From positions 1-64,000 of the forward strand of contig NZ_FODD01000015.1 in the NCBI RefSeq assembly GCF_900110255.1: a DNA stretch of 64,000 bases, written 5' to 3'. Positions 1-7,380 of the stretch are shown one piece after another. Origin of the DNA: Actinacidiphila rubida (GTDB taxonomy: Bacteria; Actinomycetota; Actinomycetes; Streptomycetales; Streptomycetaceae). Made by a program: the position numbers and the translations under genes. The notes beneath the pieces are model-generated. The model made no database searches, had not been told where the DNA came from, and saw only the letters and a program-made list of their open reading frames with translations. Each line of letters begins with the position of its first letter. Position 1 is the first letter of the stretch.

Positions 1-316
1 CAGCCAGTCCATCGGTGCGGACCTGACCTACGCCTGGCCGACCAACGAGATCGCCGTCATGGGCGCGGAGGGCGCGGCGAACGTGATCTTCCGCCGTCAG
101 ATCGCCGAGGCCGACGACCCCGAGGCCATGCGCGCCAGCATGGTCAAGGAGTACAAGGCCGAACTGATGCACCCGTACTACGCGGCCGAACGCGGCCTGG
201 TCGACGACGTCATCGACCCCGCCGAGACCCGCGAGGTGCTCATCAGCTCACTGGCGATGCTGCGGACCAAGCACGCCGACCTGCCGTCCCGCAAGCACGG
301 CAACCCGCCCCAGTAA
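1..316 (+). CDS. pccB: Acyl-CoA carboxylase beta (carboxyltransferase) subunit, C-terminal end only
   Basis: This is the 3' end of a gene that begins before the window; the frame is open from base 2 to the TAA at 314-316. The roughly 104 visible residues contain the conserved run YAWPTNEIAVMGAEGAANVIF and the ending RKHGNPPQ, typical of propionyl/acetyl-CoA carboxylase beta chains of actinobacteria. The family transfers a carboxyl group from biotin to acyl-CoA, making methylmalonyl- or malonyl-CoA for fatty acid and polyketide synthesis. A small epsilon subunit gene follows after 18 bp, as in Streptomyces AccB/PccB loci. Whether the preferred substrate is propionyl- or acetyl-CoA cannot be decided from the C-terminus alone. 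Confidence 0.93.
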   Translation, partial: SQSIGADLTYAWPTNEIAVMGAEGAANVIFRRQIAEADDPEAMRASMVKEYKAELMHPYYAAERGLVDDVIDPAETREVLISSLAMLRTKHADLPSRKHGNPPQ

Positions 317-334
317 CTCTCCCTGGAGACCACC

Positions 335-535
335 TTGACCACATCCGCCGAGAGCATCGTGCGCGTCGAGCGGGGTCACGCCGACCCCGAGGAACTCGCC
401 GCACTGACCGCGATCCTGCTCGCCCGCGCCGCCGCGGGGGAGCCCGAGCCGGCCACGCCGGCCCGGTCCACCGCGGGCTGGCGCCGCCTGGAGCGCAGCC
501 GGGGCTTCCGCGCCCCGCACTCCTGGCAGGGCTGA
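335..535 (+). CDS. pccE: Acyl-CoA carboxylase epsilon subunit
   Basis: A 66-residue protein starting at TTG 335, with a GGAG ribosome-binding site about 7 nt upstream. It opens with SIVRVERGHADPEELAALTA, followed by a short Ala-rich helix and a C-terminal W-R-x-L-E-R-S block. This matches the small epsilon subunits that stabilise actinobacterial acyl-CoA carboxylase complexes and stimulate the carboxyltransferase. Its position directly downstream of the beta subunit supports the call and suggests co-transcription. A strong hairpin 14 bp after the stop ends the operon. Family members vary in sequence, so the N-terminal motif and the context carry most of the weight. Confidence 0.85.
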   Translation: MTTSAESIVRVERGHADPEELAALTAILLARAAAGEPEPATPARSTAGWRRLERSRGFRAPHSWQG

Positions 536-548
536 GCCCGAACGCCAC

Positions 549-580
549 GAAGGCCCCGCACCGTCCGGTGCGGGGCCTTC
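549..580 (+). terminator. Hairpin terminator after the epsilon subunit
   Basis: A perfect 14-bp stem (GAAGGCCCCGCACC / GGTGCGGGGCCTTC) with a 4-nt loop begins 14 bp after the epsilon-subunit stop. It lies between convergent genes and could act on both strands. There is no long T-run, as is usual in Streptomyces. Confidence 0.75.
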
Positions 581-601
581 GCGCTGCCGCTGTGTTCCGC
601 T

Positions 602-644
602 GTGTTCCGGGGCGGCCCGCCATCGGCGGGCCGCCCCGGAACAC
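602..644 (-). terminator. Hairpin terminator of the first conservon
   Basis: A perfect 20-bp stem with a 3-nt loop (ATC), whose arms begin GTGTTCCGGGGCGG, lies 3 bp beyond the cvnD stop codon in the direction of conservon transcription. It is separate from the hairpin at 549-580, so each convergent unit has its own terminator. Confidence 0.8.
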
Positions 645-647
645 CGT

Positions 648-1226
648 CTAGCGCAACCGGGCCATCAGCGCGTGCTCGACGAGGGTGATGAGCGCGCTCT
701 TCGCCTCCGCACGGTGCCGGGCGTCGGTGACGATGATCGGCGCCTCGGGGCCGATCTGCAGGGCCTCGCGGACCTCCTCGGGGGCGTACGGCTGGTGGCC
801 GTCGAAGCCGTTGAGGGCGATCACGAACGGCAGGCCGCTGTTCTCGAAGTAGTCCACGGCGGGGAAGCAGTCCGCCAGCCGGCGGGTGTCGACCAGCACG
901 ATCGCGCCGATCGCGCCGCGCACCAGGTCGTCCCACATGAACCAGAACCGGTCCTGGCCGGGTGTGCCGAACAGGTAGAGGATCAGGTCCTCGTCCAGCG
1001 TGATACGGCCGAAGTCCATGGCCACCGTGGTGGTGGTCTTGTCCTTGACGTGGCTGAGGTCGTCGATCCCCGCCGAGGCGGCGGTCATCACGGCTTCCGT
1101 GCGCAGCGGATTGATCTCCGACACGGCACCGACGAACGTGGTCTTGCCCACGCCGAATCCGCCCGCCACCACGATCTTCGCGGAGGTGGTGGCGCGGGTC
1201 GGACCGCTAGAGCTTCCGAAGTCCAC
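648..1226 (-). CDS. cvnD: Conservon Ras-like GTPase CvnD (first conservon)
   Basis: A 192-residue small GTP-binding protein. The P-loop GGFGVGKTT is at about residues 22-30, a G3-like FGTPGQ at 86-91 and a G4 NGFD at 139-142. The canonical DxxGQ is replaced by FGTPGQ, as in the conservon GTPase group. The GTG at 1226 is chosen because GAAAGGG lies about 7 nt upstream; a TTG at 1241 is possible but has no such site. The start overlaps the end of cvnC by 20 bp, which implies translational coupling. In Streptomyces, conservon proteins form a membrane complex that resembles a receptor/G-protein system. By eye the DNA is about 95% identical to the second copy at 5881-6486. Confidence 0.92.
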   Translation of the reverse strand: MDFGSSSGPTRATTSAKIVVAGGFGVGKTTFVGAVSEINPLRTEAVMTAASAGIDDLSHVKDKTTTTVAMDFGRITLDEDLILYLFGTPGQDRFWFMWDDLVRGAIGAIVLVDTRRLADCFPAVDYFENSGLPFVIALNGFDGHQPYAPEEVREALQIGPEAPIIVTDARHRAEAKSALITLVEHALMARLR

Positions 1227-1761
1227 TGAGCACCCTTTCAAGCAATGTCACGTCTGGCTGGCCGCCGGCCGCCGCGTCGCCACCCGGCTGGTGGATGGCG
1301 ACGAGACCCGCCTCGGCGAGGTCGGCCACGAGGATCCGCACCACACCGAGCGGGATGGTCAGCAGCGCGGAGATCTCCGCGATCGACTTGACCTCCCGGC
1401 ACAGCAGGCAGATCCGCTGGTGCTCGGGCAGCTGCCCGCGCAGCCGATCGGGCTCGGCGGTGGTGCTGACCAGCGCTTCGATGGCCAGCTGGTAGCGCGG
1501 CCGGGTCCGGCCGCCGGTCATGGCGTACGGGCGCACCAGGCCCGAGGGGGTACGTGAGCGGCCGCCCGCACCGGAGCCGCCCTGCGCCCCCGCCTGCCCG
1601 CCGCGCGCGGTCTGCGGCGGCGGTGCCTGCGGTGGCGCGAACGGCTGGACGCGCGGCTGGCGGTACCCCGGCTCCGGACTGGGCGCCGAGGGGAAGTTGT
1701 ACGGGTTCAGAGGCGGCTGATGCTGACCGCCGTACGGATCTCCGCCGGGGGACGTGCTCAC
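1207..1761 (-). CDS. cvnC: Conservon DUF742 protein CvnC (first conservon)
   Basis: A 184-residue DUF742 protein. The first ~75 residues are Pro/Gly/Gln-rich and probably disordered. The conserved part begins at LVRPYAMTGGRTRP, continues through LAIEALVSTT and LPEHQRIC, and contains a winged-helix-like segment (IAEISALLTIPLGVVRILV). It ends LLERVLSGLRKL. The GTG at 1761 is preceded by GGAGGAGGA and gives the N-terminus VSTSPGGDPYGG; the frame stays open further upstream but without a ribosome-binding site. The gene lies between cvnB and cvnD, and its end overlaps cvnD by 20 bp. The role is inferred from the family: an adaptor in the CvnABCD complex. Its long disordered N-terminus is missing from the second copy. 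Confidence 0.9.
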   Translation of the reverse strand: MSTSPGGDPYGGQHQPPLNPYNFPSAPSPEPGYRQPRVQPFAPPQAPPPQTARGGQAGAQGGSGAGGRSRTPSGLVRPYAMTGGRTRPRYQLAIEALVSTTAEPDRLRGQLPEHQRICLLCREVKSIAEISALLTIPLGVVRILVADLAEAGLVAIHQPGGDAAAGGQPDVTLLERVLSGLRKL

Positions 1762-1835
1762 GAGTCCTCCTCCTGGTTCGCTGCGGCGCCGGCCGGACCC
1801 GCTGAAGCGTCCGGGCCGGCGCCTTCGCCCGTGCG

Positions 1836-2258
1836 TTAGTTGAGCAGGCTGCCCTGCAGTTCGGCCCGCAGATCGGGCGTGAGTACGGAGCCCGCTCGGT
1901 CGACGAGCAGGGCCATTTCGTAGCCGACGAGGCCGATGTCGCACTCGGGGTGGGCGAGTACGGCCAGGGAGGAGCCGTCGGAGACGGACATGATGAAGAG
2001 GAAGCCGCGTTCCATCTCCACGACGGTCTGGTTGACGGTGCCGCCCTCGAAGATGCGGGATGCTCCGGACGTGAGGGAGGTCAGGCCGGAGGCGACGGCT
2101 GCGAGCTGGTCTGCGCGGTCGCGGGGGAATCCGTCGGACATCGCGAGCAGCAGGCCGTCGGCGGAGACCACCACCGTGTGGGACACCCCGGGGGTGTTGT
2201 CCACGAAGTTGGTGATCAACCAGTTCAGGTTCTGTGCCGCCTGGCTCATCGGACTCAA
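1836..2258 (-). CDS. cvnB: Conservon roadblock/LC7 protein CvnB (first conservon)
   Basis: A 140-residue roadblock/LC7-domain protein, the class of small dimeric scaffolds that regulate Ras-like GTPases. Typical features are the N-terminal helix LNWLITNFVDNTPGVSH, the core strand VVVSADGLLLAMSDG and the C-terminal HPECDIGLVGYEMALLVDRAG. The likely start is TTG 2258, with AGGAG 6 nt upstream; ATG 2249 is the alternative. The TAG of cvnA is immediately followed by this TTG, so coupling to cvnA is probable. Bases 1897-2271 match the second cvnB (7019-7393) with only 3 differences, far closer than the flanking cvnA genes, which suggests recent gene conversion. Confidence 0.92.
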   Translation of the reverse strand: MSPMSQAAQNLNWLITNFVDNTPGVSHTVVVSADGLLLAMSDGFPRDRADQLAAVASGLTSLTSGASRIFEGGTVNQTVVEMERGFLFIMSVSDGSSLAVLAHPECDIGLVGYEMALLVDRAGSVLTPDLRAELQGSLLN

Positions 2259-5200
2259 CTAGCGCTCCTGGTTCTGGGGGCCGCCGAATCGGCTGTCGGT
2301 GGCCTGTCCGTTCGTGTCAGTTCCAGCAGTGCGCCCTTGCTGGACGCCACGTCGCAGATTACTCAACCTGCCGCGGACATCCTCCGGTGCGCGGGAGACC
2401 TGTGGGCCACCCTGCGGGGTCTGCGTCGCGGTGCCCGGGACCAGGTTGGCCTGGGGGACCCGCCGTGGCAGGCCGGAGGGGGTGACTCCGCCTGCCTTGG
2501 GCTCACGGGACTGCTCGGCCCGCTGCCAGTGCTCGTCGTTGGTGGACCGCCAGCCGTCGTCGCCCTGGGAGGGGTCCGCCGGCTGATCGGTGGGCTGGTG
2601 CTGAGGCTCCGGGGTCTCCTGAGCGGCCTGTGACTGTGGTGAGTTGGACGGCCGGCGGTCGCGGCGCGGCAGGCCGGCGTCCGTCAGCGAAGGCGAGACT
2701 ACGCTCTCCTCCGGCTGCTCGGGGAGCGGCGGGGCGGATTCCGTTACCTGGGCTTCGGCTCCGGGCCAGTCGTCGTGGGCGGACCCGTAATCGGAGAACT
2801 CCGCCTGGTGAGGGGCCTGTTCGTAACCCTGCGGGTCGTAGCCGCCGTTCGAACCGTCGTTCCGATAGGACGGGGTCCCCTCGTACGGCTGCTCGAAGAA
2901 ACCGTTCTGCTCCCGGCCGTCGACCGGGTAGCCCGGCGCGGCGTAGCCCTCCTGCGCCGCGTACGCACCCTGCTCGGCGTAGCCGTTCTGCTCCGGGTAG
3001 CCGTTCTGGCCGGCGTACCCGGGCTGCTGGTCGTAGCCCGCCTGCTGGTCGTACGCGGCCGGCTGCTCGTAGCCCTGCTGCTGCGGGAAGGACCCGTCGA
3101 ACCCGGCCCCCCCGACACCGCCGGCACCGTACGCGTCGTCCGTCAGGCCGCCCTCGGCGCCCGGCTGCGGCTCGTCGCGGCGGTCCGCGGCGGCCGCCTC
3201 CAGCTGCGCCCGGCGCTCCTCGCGGAGCAGCGAGCGGCCCACCGGGTCCAGCGAACCGTCCTGGGAGGCGCCGCCCTGCTCGTAACGGGAGTCGTCGAAG
3301 CCCAGCTCGGCGGCGGAGCGGTGGTCGAGGCGGCCGAACTCCTGCTGGGCCGCCTGCTCGTGCTCCGGCACGATCCGCGAGACCGTGAAGTCCTGGTCGT
3401 CGCCCGTGTACTCCTCGCCGCCGCCGCCGTGCGTGATCGGCTCGGGCAGCATCACGAGCGAGGTGGTGCCGGCCTGCTCGCCGGACGGCCGCAACTGCAC
3501 CCGGATGCCGTGCCGCTGGGACAGCCGGCCGACCACGAACAGACCCATCCGCTTGGCGATCTCGACGTCCACCGTCGGCGGGTTGGCGAGCTTGCGGTTG
3601 ATGTCCGCGAAGTCCTCGGCGGTGAGGCCGATGCCGCGGTCGTGGATCTCGACCATGACCCGGCCGTCGGGCAGCCGCGTCGCGGTGACCCGCACCTTGG
3701 TCTGCGGCGAGGAGAACGTCGTGGCGTTCTCCAGCAGCTCGGCGAGCAGGTGCACCAGGTCGGTGACCGCGCTGCCGTGGATGTCGGTCTCCGGGATGCC
3801 GACCAGCTCGATGCGGGCGTACGCCTCCACCTCGGAGGCGGCCGCGCGCAGCACGTCCACCAGCGGCACCGGCTGGTTCCACTGGCGGCCGGGCTCCTCG
3901 CCGGCCAGGACCAGCAGGTTCTCGCCGTTGCGGCGCATACGCGTCGCGAGGTGGTCCATCTTGAAGAGGTTCTCCAGCTGGTCCGGGTCGCCCTCGTTGT
4001 TCTCGAGGTCGGTGATCAGCGTCAACTGCCGCTGGATCAGGCCCTGGTTGCGCTGGGAGAGGTTGGTGAAGATCGCGTTGACGTTGCCCCGCAGCAGGGC
4101 CTGCTCGGCCGCCAGCCGGACCGCCTCGCGGTGCACCTGGTCGAAGGCGCGGGCGACCTCGCCGATCTCGTCCTGCGTGTTGATCGGGATCGGCGCGACC
4201 TGGGTGTCGACCCGGCCCGGGTCGGTCCGCGACAGCTGGTCGACCAGGCTGGGCAGCCGGGTCTCGGCGATGTCGAAGGCCGCCGAGCGCAGCCGCCGCA
4301 TGCTGCGGGTCATCGTGCGGGCCATCATGGCGGCCACGATGAAGGCGAGGATCAGCGCGATCACCACGATCGCGGAGTTGATCAGGGCGTCCTGCTTGGC
4401 GTGCGAGGCGATGCCGGCGGCGTCGGTGGCGGCCTCGTCGGCCAGCGCGACCTCGACCGAGCGGTAGGCGTCGAACGAGAGCGTGGAGGCCGCCATGTAG
4501 GACTCGGGCGTGATGCCCTCGGCCTTCAGCGCCTTGGTGGTCAGCAGCGGGTTGGCGATGTCGGCGACCATCTTGGTGAGGTCCGGCGGGACCACGAACG
4601 GCACGTGGGCGTCGGCGGCCTTCTGCTGCGCGTCGGTGATCCCGGTCTGGCCCTTCTTCTCCGCCAGGTCCTGCGCGGCCTTCAGCCGGGCCTGGTCGGC
4701 CGCCGTGCCGCCGCCCTCGTACTCCTCGACCGCGATGCCCTGCAGGTACTGGTACGAGCCCAGGGCCGTCTTCTGCAGCGCCAGCTCCTGCGGCGAGGCG
4801 GGCTTGCCGACCAGGATGTGCATGCCGATCGACCGGGTCAGCGACTCGGCGGCCTTGGACAGCGACCCGGCGTACAGCGTGCGGCCGTAGGCGGCGCCGT
4901 TGCTGGTGCCGAAGCCCAGCTCGTTGGCCAGCTCCATCAGCGGGTGCTGGATCCTGACGTACCACTCCTCGGTCTGCACGCCCGAGAGCTGCCGTGTGAA
5001 GGCGGCCTTGCGCAGCGAGGCGAGCTGCGGCTCGACCGTGCGGAAGTTGGTCATCCGGCGCTTGAGGTCGGCCTCGTCCGGGATGTGCAGGGCGGCCGCG
5101 TCGAAGGCCCGGGCGGCGGCGTCGGTGGCCGCGTAGGCCGCGCTGACCGACGCGTCGTTGCGCTTGCCGGCGAGCAGCGGAACCACCGAGACGTCCCGCT

Positions 5201-5528
5201 CGTCCTCGATCGCGTTGCTGTAGGTCGCCGCGGCCCGCACCAGGTTGGCGGTCCGCACGGCGTCGTCGGCCTGCTGCCAGGTGTCGACCGAGCTCTTCAC
5301 CCGGAAACCGCCGAAGACGAGGGCGACGAGCACGGGGATGAGGAGGATCGCGTTGAGGCGGGTGGCCACCCGCCAGTTGCGCATGCTGAACCGGCCGCCC
5401 GGATCGGGCAGTGCGGGAGCCTCGGCGGCGGCCGGCGACGAAGGAGAGCTCCCCGGTCGCTCCGGCGGCGTGAAGTTCCCCCGCGGGCCCTGTGGGGTAC
5501 CCGCTTCTACTCGCCTGGTGTTCCTCAC
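2259..5528 (-). CDS. cvnA: Conservon sensor histidine-kinase-like protein CvnA (first conservon)
   Basis: About 1089 residues. A first membrane segment follows MRNWRVATRLN and precedes a ~300-residue extracytoplasmic nitrate/nitrite-sensor-like helical domain. A second membrane segment (SAIVVIALILAFIVAAMM), a HAMP linker, an H-box-like DHLATRMRRNGENLLVLAG, an N-box (HLLAELLENATTFSSP) and G-boxes (HDRGIGL, RMGLFVVGRLSQRHG) follow. About 320 low-complexity residues rich in Y, Q, G and E come next, and the last ~85 residues form a conserved tail (GVTPSGLPRRVPQANL and DVRGRLSNLRRG). The start is uncertain: GTG 5528 (VRNTRRVEAG, GAGAGG upstream) is preferred over TTG 5558. First gene of a cvnABCD operon; no response regulator is adjacent. 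Confidence 0.9.
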   Translation of the reverse strand: MRNTRRVEAGTPQGPRGNFTPPERPGSSPSSPAAAEAPALPDPGGRFSMRNWRVATRLNAILLIPVLVALVFGGFRVKSSVDTWQQADDAVRTANLVRAAATYSNAIEDERDVSVVPLLAGKRNDASVSAAYAATDAAARAFDAAALHIPDEADLKRRMTNFRTVEPQLASLRKAAFTRQLSGVQTEEWYVRIQHPLMELANELGFGTSNGAAYGRTLYAGSLSKAAESLTRSIGMHILVGKPASPQELALQKTALGSYQYLQGIAVEEYEGGGTAADQARLKAAQDLAEKKGQTGITDAQQKAADAHVPFVVPPDLTKMVADIANPLLTTKALKAEGITPESYMAASTLSFDAYRSVEVALADEAATDAAGIASHAKQDALINSAIVVIALILAFIVAAMMARTMTRSMRRLRSAAFDIAETRLPSLVDQLSRTDPGRVDTQVAPIPINTQDEIGEVARAFDQVHREAVRLAAEQALLRGNVNAIFTNLSQRNQGLIQRQLTLITDLENNEGDPDQLENLFKMDHLATRMRRNGENLLVLAGEEPGRQWNQPVPLVDVLRAAASEVEAYARIELVGIPETDIHGSAVTDLVHLLAELLENATTFSSPQTKVRVTATRLPDGRVMVEIHDRGIGLTAEDFADINRKLANPPTVDVEIAKRMGLFVVGRLSQRHGIRVQLRPSGEQAGTTSLVMLPEPITHGGGGEEYTGDDQDFTVSRIVPEHEQAAQQEFGRLDHRSAAELGFDDSRYEQGGASQDGSLDPVGRSLLREERRAQLEAAAADRRDEPQPGAEGGLTDDAYGAGGVGGAGFDGSFPQQQGYEQPAAYDQQAGYDQQPGYAGQNGYPEQNGYAEQGAYAAQEGYAAPGYPVDGREQNGFFEQPYEGTPSYRNDGSNGGYDPQGYEQAPHQAEFSDYGSAHDDWPGAEAQVTESAPPLPEQPEESVVSPSLTDAGLPRRDRRPSNSPQSQAAQETPEPQHQPTDQPADPSQGDDGWRSTNDEHWQRAEQSREPKAGGVTPSGLPRRVPQANLVPGTATQTPQGGPQVSRAPEDVRGRLSNLRRGVQQGRTAGTDTNGQATDSRFGGPQNQER

Positions 5529-5590
5529 TGGACCAACAACCTCTCGGCGACGGCGCAACGACGACGGCCGTTCCTACTCTCGGGTTCTGC

Positions 5591-5602
5591 GAATTCCAGC
5601 AC
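5591..5602 (-). promoter_or_regulatory. Motif shared by both conservon upstream regions
   Basis: GTGCTGGAATTC on the minus strand lies about 65-75 nt upstream of the first cvnA and recurs about 180 nt upstream of the second cvnA (11597-11608), where it is part of a perfect palindrome. CTGGAA could serve as a -35 element here, with TAGGAA 17 nt downstream. The role as promoter or operator is inferred. Confidence 0.35.
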
Positions 5603-5779
5603 GTCATCGGGGTACGCGCCAAACGTCCGGCAGGGAGAATCCGGCGGCGGAACGGCGGGGATAAAACCGGCATAAGCCCATGGCGGGGGCAATCCGCGTG
5701 ACCGACGTCGACGTGGTGACACTGATCGAGTGCGGGCTGTGTTCACCGCGTGCCGAAACTCACCCGAAACGTTATGAAG

Positions 5780-5818
5780 ACGGGGACCCGCGTGTCGCAC
5801 GACACCGCGGGCCCCCGT
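5780..5818 (-). terminator. Hairpin terminator of the second conservon
   Basis: A long imperfect inverted repeat (ACGGGGACCCGCG-TGTCG against CGACACCGCGGGCCCCCGT) lies about 60 bp beyond the second cvnD stop. The stem is about 17 bp with one bulge and one mismatch, and the loop is tiny. Confidence 0.7.
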
Positions 5819-5880
5819 TGTCCTGACGTTGCGCTGAGCCGGTCTCAGTTGTTCATCCGTCAACCAGCTTCTGTCACAGC

Positions 5881-6486
5881 CTACTTCAGCCGGGCCAGCA
5901 GCGCGTGCTCGACGAGGGTGATGAGCGCGCTCTTCGCCTCCGCCCGGTGCCGGGCGTCGGTGACGATGATCGGCGCCTCGGGGCCGATCTGCAGGGCCTC
6001 GCGCACCTCCTCCGGCCGGTACGGCTGGTGGCCGTCGAAGCCGTTGAGGGCGATCACGAACGGCAGGCCGCTGTTCTCGAAGTAGTCCACGGCCGGGAAG
6101 CAGTCCGCCAGCCGGCGGGTGTCCACCAGCACCACGGCGCCGATCGCGCCGCGCACCAGGTCGTCCCACATGAACCAGAACCGGTCCTGGCCGGGCGTGC
6201 CGAACAGGTAGAGGATCAGGTCGTCGTCGAGCGTGATGCGGCCGAAGTCCATGGCCACCGTGGTGGTGGTCTTGTCCTTGACGTGGCTGAGGTCGTCGAT
6301 CCCCGCCGAGGCGGCGGTCATCACGGCCTCGGTCCGCAGCGGGTTGATCTCCGACACGGCACCGACGAACGTGGTCTTGCCCACACCGAAGCCGCCCGCG
6401 ACCACGATCTTCGCCGAGGTCGTGGACCGCATCTGCGGCGCACCGTACGCCTGCTGCGGTTGCGGCCTAGAGCTTCCGAAGTCCAC
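5881..6486 (-). CDS. cvnD: Conservon Ras-like GTPase CvnD (second conservon)
   Basis: A 201-residue paralogue of the GTPase at 648-1226, with the same G1 (GGFGVGKTT), G3-like (FGTPGQ) and G4 (NGFD) motifs. It is longer by a short N-terminal insert rich in P and Q (RPQPQQAYGAPQ). The GTG at 6486 has GAGAGGG upstream and overlaps cvnC by 20 bp, exactly as in the first conservon. By eye the core is about 95% identical to the first copy in DNA, with differences clustered around 770-800 and its counterpart near 6005-6030. The two GTPases are therefore nearly interchangeable in sequence, and specificity is more likely to lie in the CvnA sensors. A terminator follows at 5780-5818. Confidence 0.92.
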   Translation of the reverse strand: MDFGSSRPQPQQAYGAPQMRSTTSAKIVVAGGFGVGKTTFVGAVSEINPLRTEAVMTAASAGIDDLSHVKDKTTTTVAMDFGRITLDDDLILYLFGTPGQDRFWFMWDDLVRGAIGAVVLVDTRRLADCFPAVDYFENSGLPFVIALNGFDGHQPYRPEEVREALQIGPEAPIIVTDARHRAEAKSALITLVEHALLARLK

Positions 6487-6874
6487 TGAGCACCCTCTCA
6501 AGCAGTGTCACGTCAGGCTGGCCGCCTGCCTCGCCGCTGCCTGGCTGGTGGATCGCCACCATGCCGGCCTCGGCCAGGTCGGCCACGAGGATCCGGGCCA
6601 CGCCGAGCGGAATGGCCAGCAGGGCGGAGATCTCCGCCACCGACTTGATCTCTCGCGTCAGGTGGCAGATCCGCTGGTGTTCCGGGAGGAGTCCCGCGTA
6701 CTGGGCCGGGTCCGCAGTCGTGCTGACCAGGGCCTCGATGGCGAGCTGGTAGCGGGGCCGGGTACGTCCACCGGTCATGGCGTAGGGCCGCACCAGCGGC
6801 TGGTCGCCTTCCACCCCGTACGGCGCGTGGTGGGACGCGCCGTACGGGCCCGGCGAGGCGGGTGGCGGGGTCAT
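6467..6874 (-). CDS. cvnC: Conservon DUF742 protein CvnC (second conservon)
   Basis: A 135-residue DUF742 protein starting at ATG 6874, with GGAGG 7 nt upstream. It shares LVRPYAMTGGRTRP, LAIEALVSTT, LPEHQRIC and the ending LLERVLSGLRKL with the first copy. It has only ~25 residues before the conserved domain, against ~75 in the first copy, so the disordered N-terminus is variable. It lies between cvnB and cvnD and overlaps cvnD by 20 bp. As in other conservons it probably bridges the roadblock and GTPase components; this is family knowledge rather than something visible in the sequence. Confidence 0.9.
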   Translation of the reverse strand: MTPPPASPGPYGASHHAPYGVEGDQPLVRPYAMTGGRTRPRYQLAIEALVSTTADPAQYAGLLPEHQRICHLTREIKSVAEISALLAIPLGVARILVADLAEAGMVAIHQPGSGEAGGQPDVTLLERVLSGLRKL

Positions 6875-6957
6875 GAGGGTCCTCCGTGTCCGGGCAGTGC
6901 TATCGCTGGTGCGGAATTACGGGAACGTGCGGGTGACTCGGGCAGGTGCCGGGTCGG

Positions 6958-7380
6958 TCAGTGCATGAGGCTGCCCTGGAGCTCCGCGCGGAGGTCCGGG
7001 GTGAGTACGGCGCCTGCCCGGTCGACGAGCAGGGCCATTTCGTAGCCGACGAGGCCGATGTCGCACTCGGGGTGGGCGAGTACGGCGAGGCAGGAGCCGT
7101 CGGAGACGGACATGATGAAGAGGAAGCCGCGTTCCATCTCCACGACGGTCTGGTTGACGGTGCCGCCCTCGAAGATGCGGGATGCTCCGGACGTGAGGGA
7201 GGTCAGGCCGGAGGCGACGGCTGCGAGCTGGTCTGCGCGGTCGCGGGGGAATCCGTCGGACATCGCGAGCAGCAGGCCGTCGGCGGAGACCACCACCGTG
7301 TGGGACACCCCGGGGGTGTTGTCCACGAAGTTGGTGATCAACCAGTTCAGGTTCTGTGCCGCCTGGCTCATCGCACTCAA
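6958..7380 (-). CDS. cvnB: Conservon roadblock/LC7 protein CvnB (second conservon)
   Basis: A 140-residue roadblock/LC7 protein, almost the same as that at 1836-2258. Visible protein changes are few (for example SAM for SPM near the N-terminus, SCLAV for SSLAV, and the last residues SLMH for SLLN). The start is TTG 7380, directly after the cvnA TAG, with AGGAG upstream; ATG 7371 is the alternative. DNA identity over 7019-7393 is about 99% (3 differences in 375 bp, including silent sites), while the last ~60 bp of the gene differ clearly. Such patchy identity between paralogues points to gene conversion. The family partners and regulates the Ras-like CvnD. Confidence 0.92.
   Translation of the reverse strand: MSAMSQAAQNLNWLITNFVDNTPGVSHTVVVSADGLLLAMSDGFPRDRADQLAAVASGLTSLTSGASRIFEGGTVNQTVVEMERGFLFIMSVSDGSCLAVLAHPECDIGLVGYEMALLVDRAGAVLTPDLRAELQGSLMH

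Larger units (their letters stand above)
5529..5880. other. Intergenic region between the two conservons
   Basis: About 350 bp with no supported gene. On the minus strand it should hold the promoter of the first conservon. It contains the 12-bp motif GAATTCCAGCAC at 5591-5602, also present upstream of the second conservon, and a hairpin at 5780-5818 that terminates the second conservon. Confidence 0.6.
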
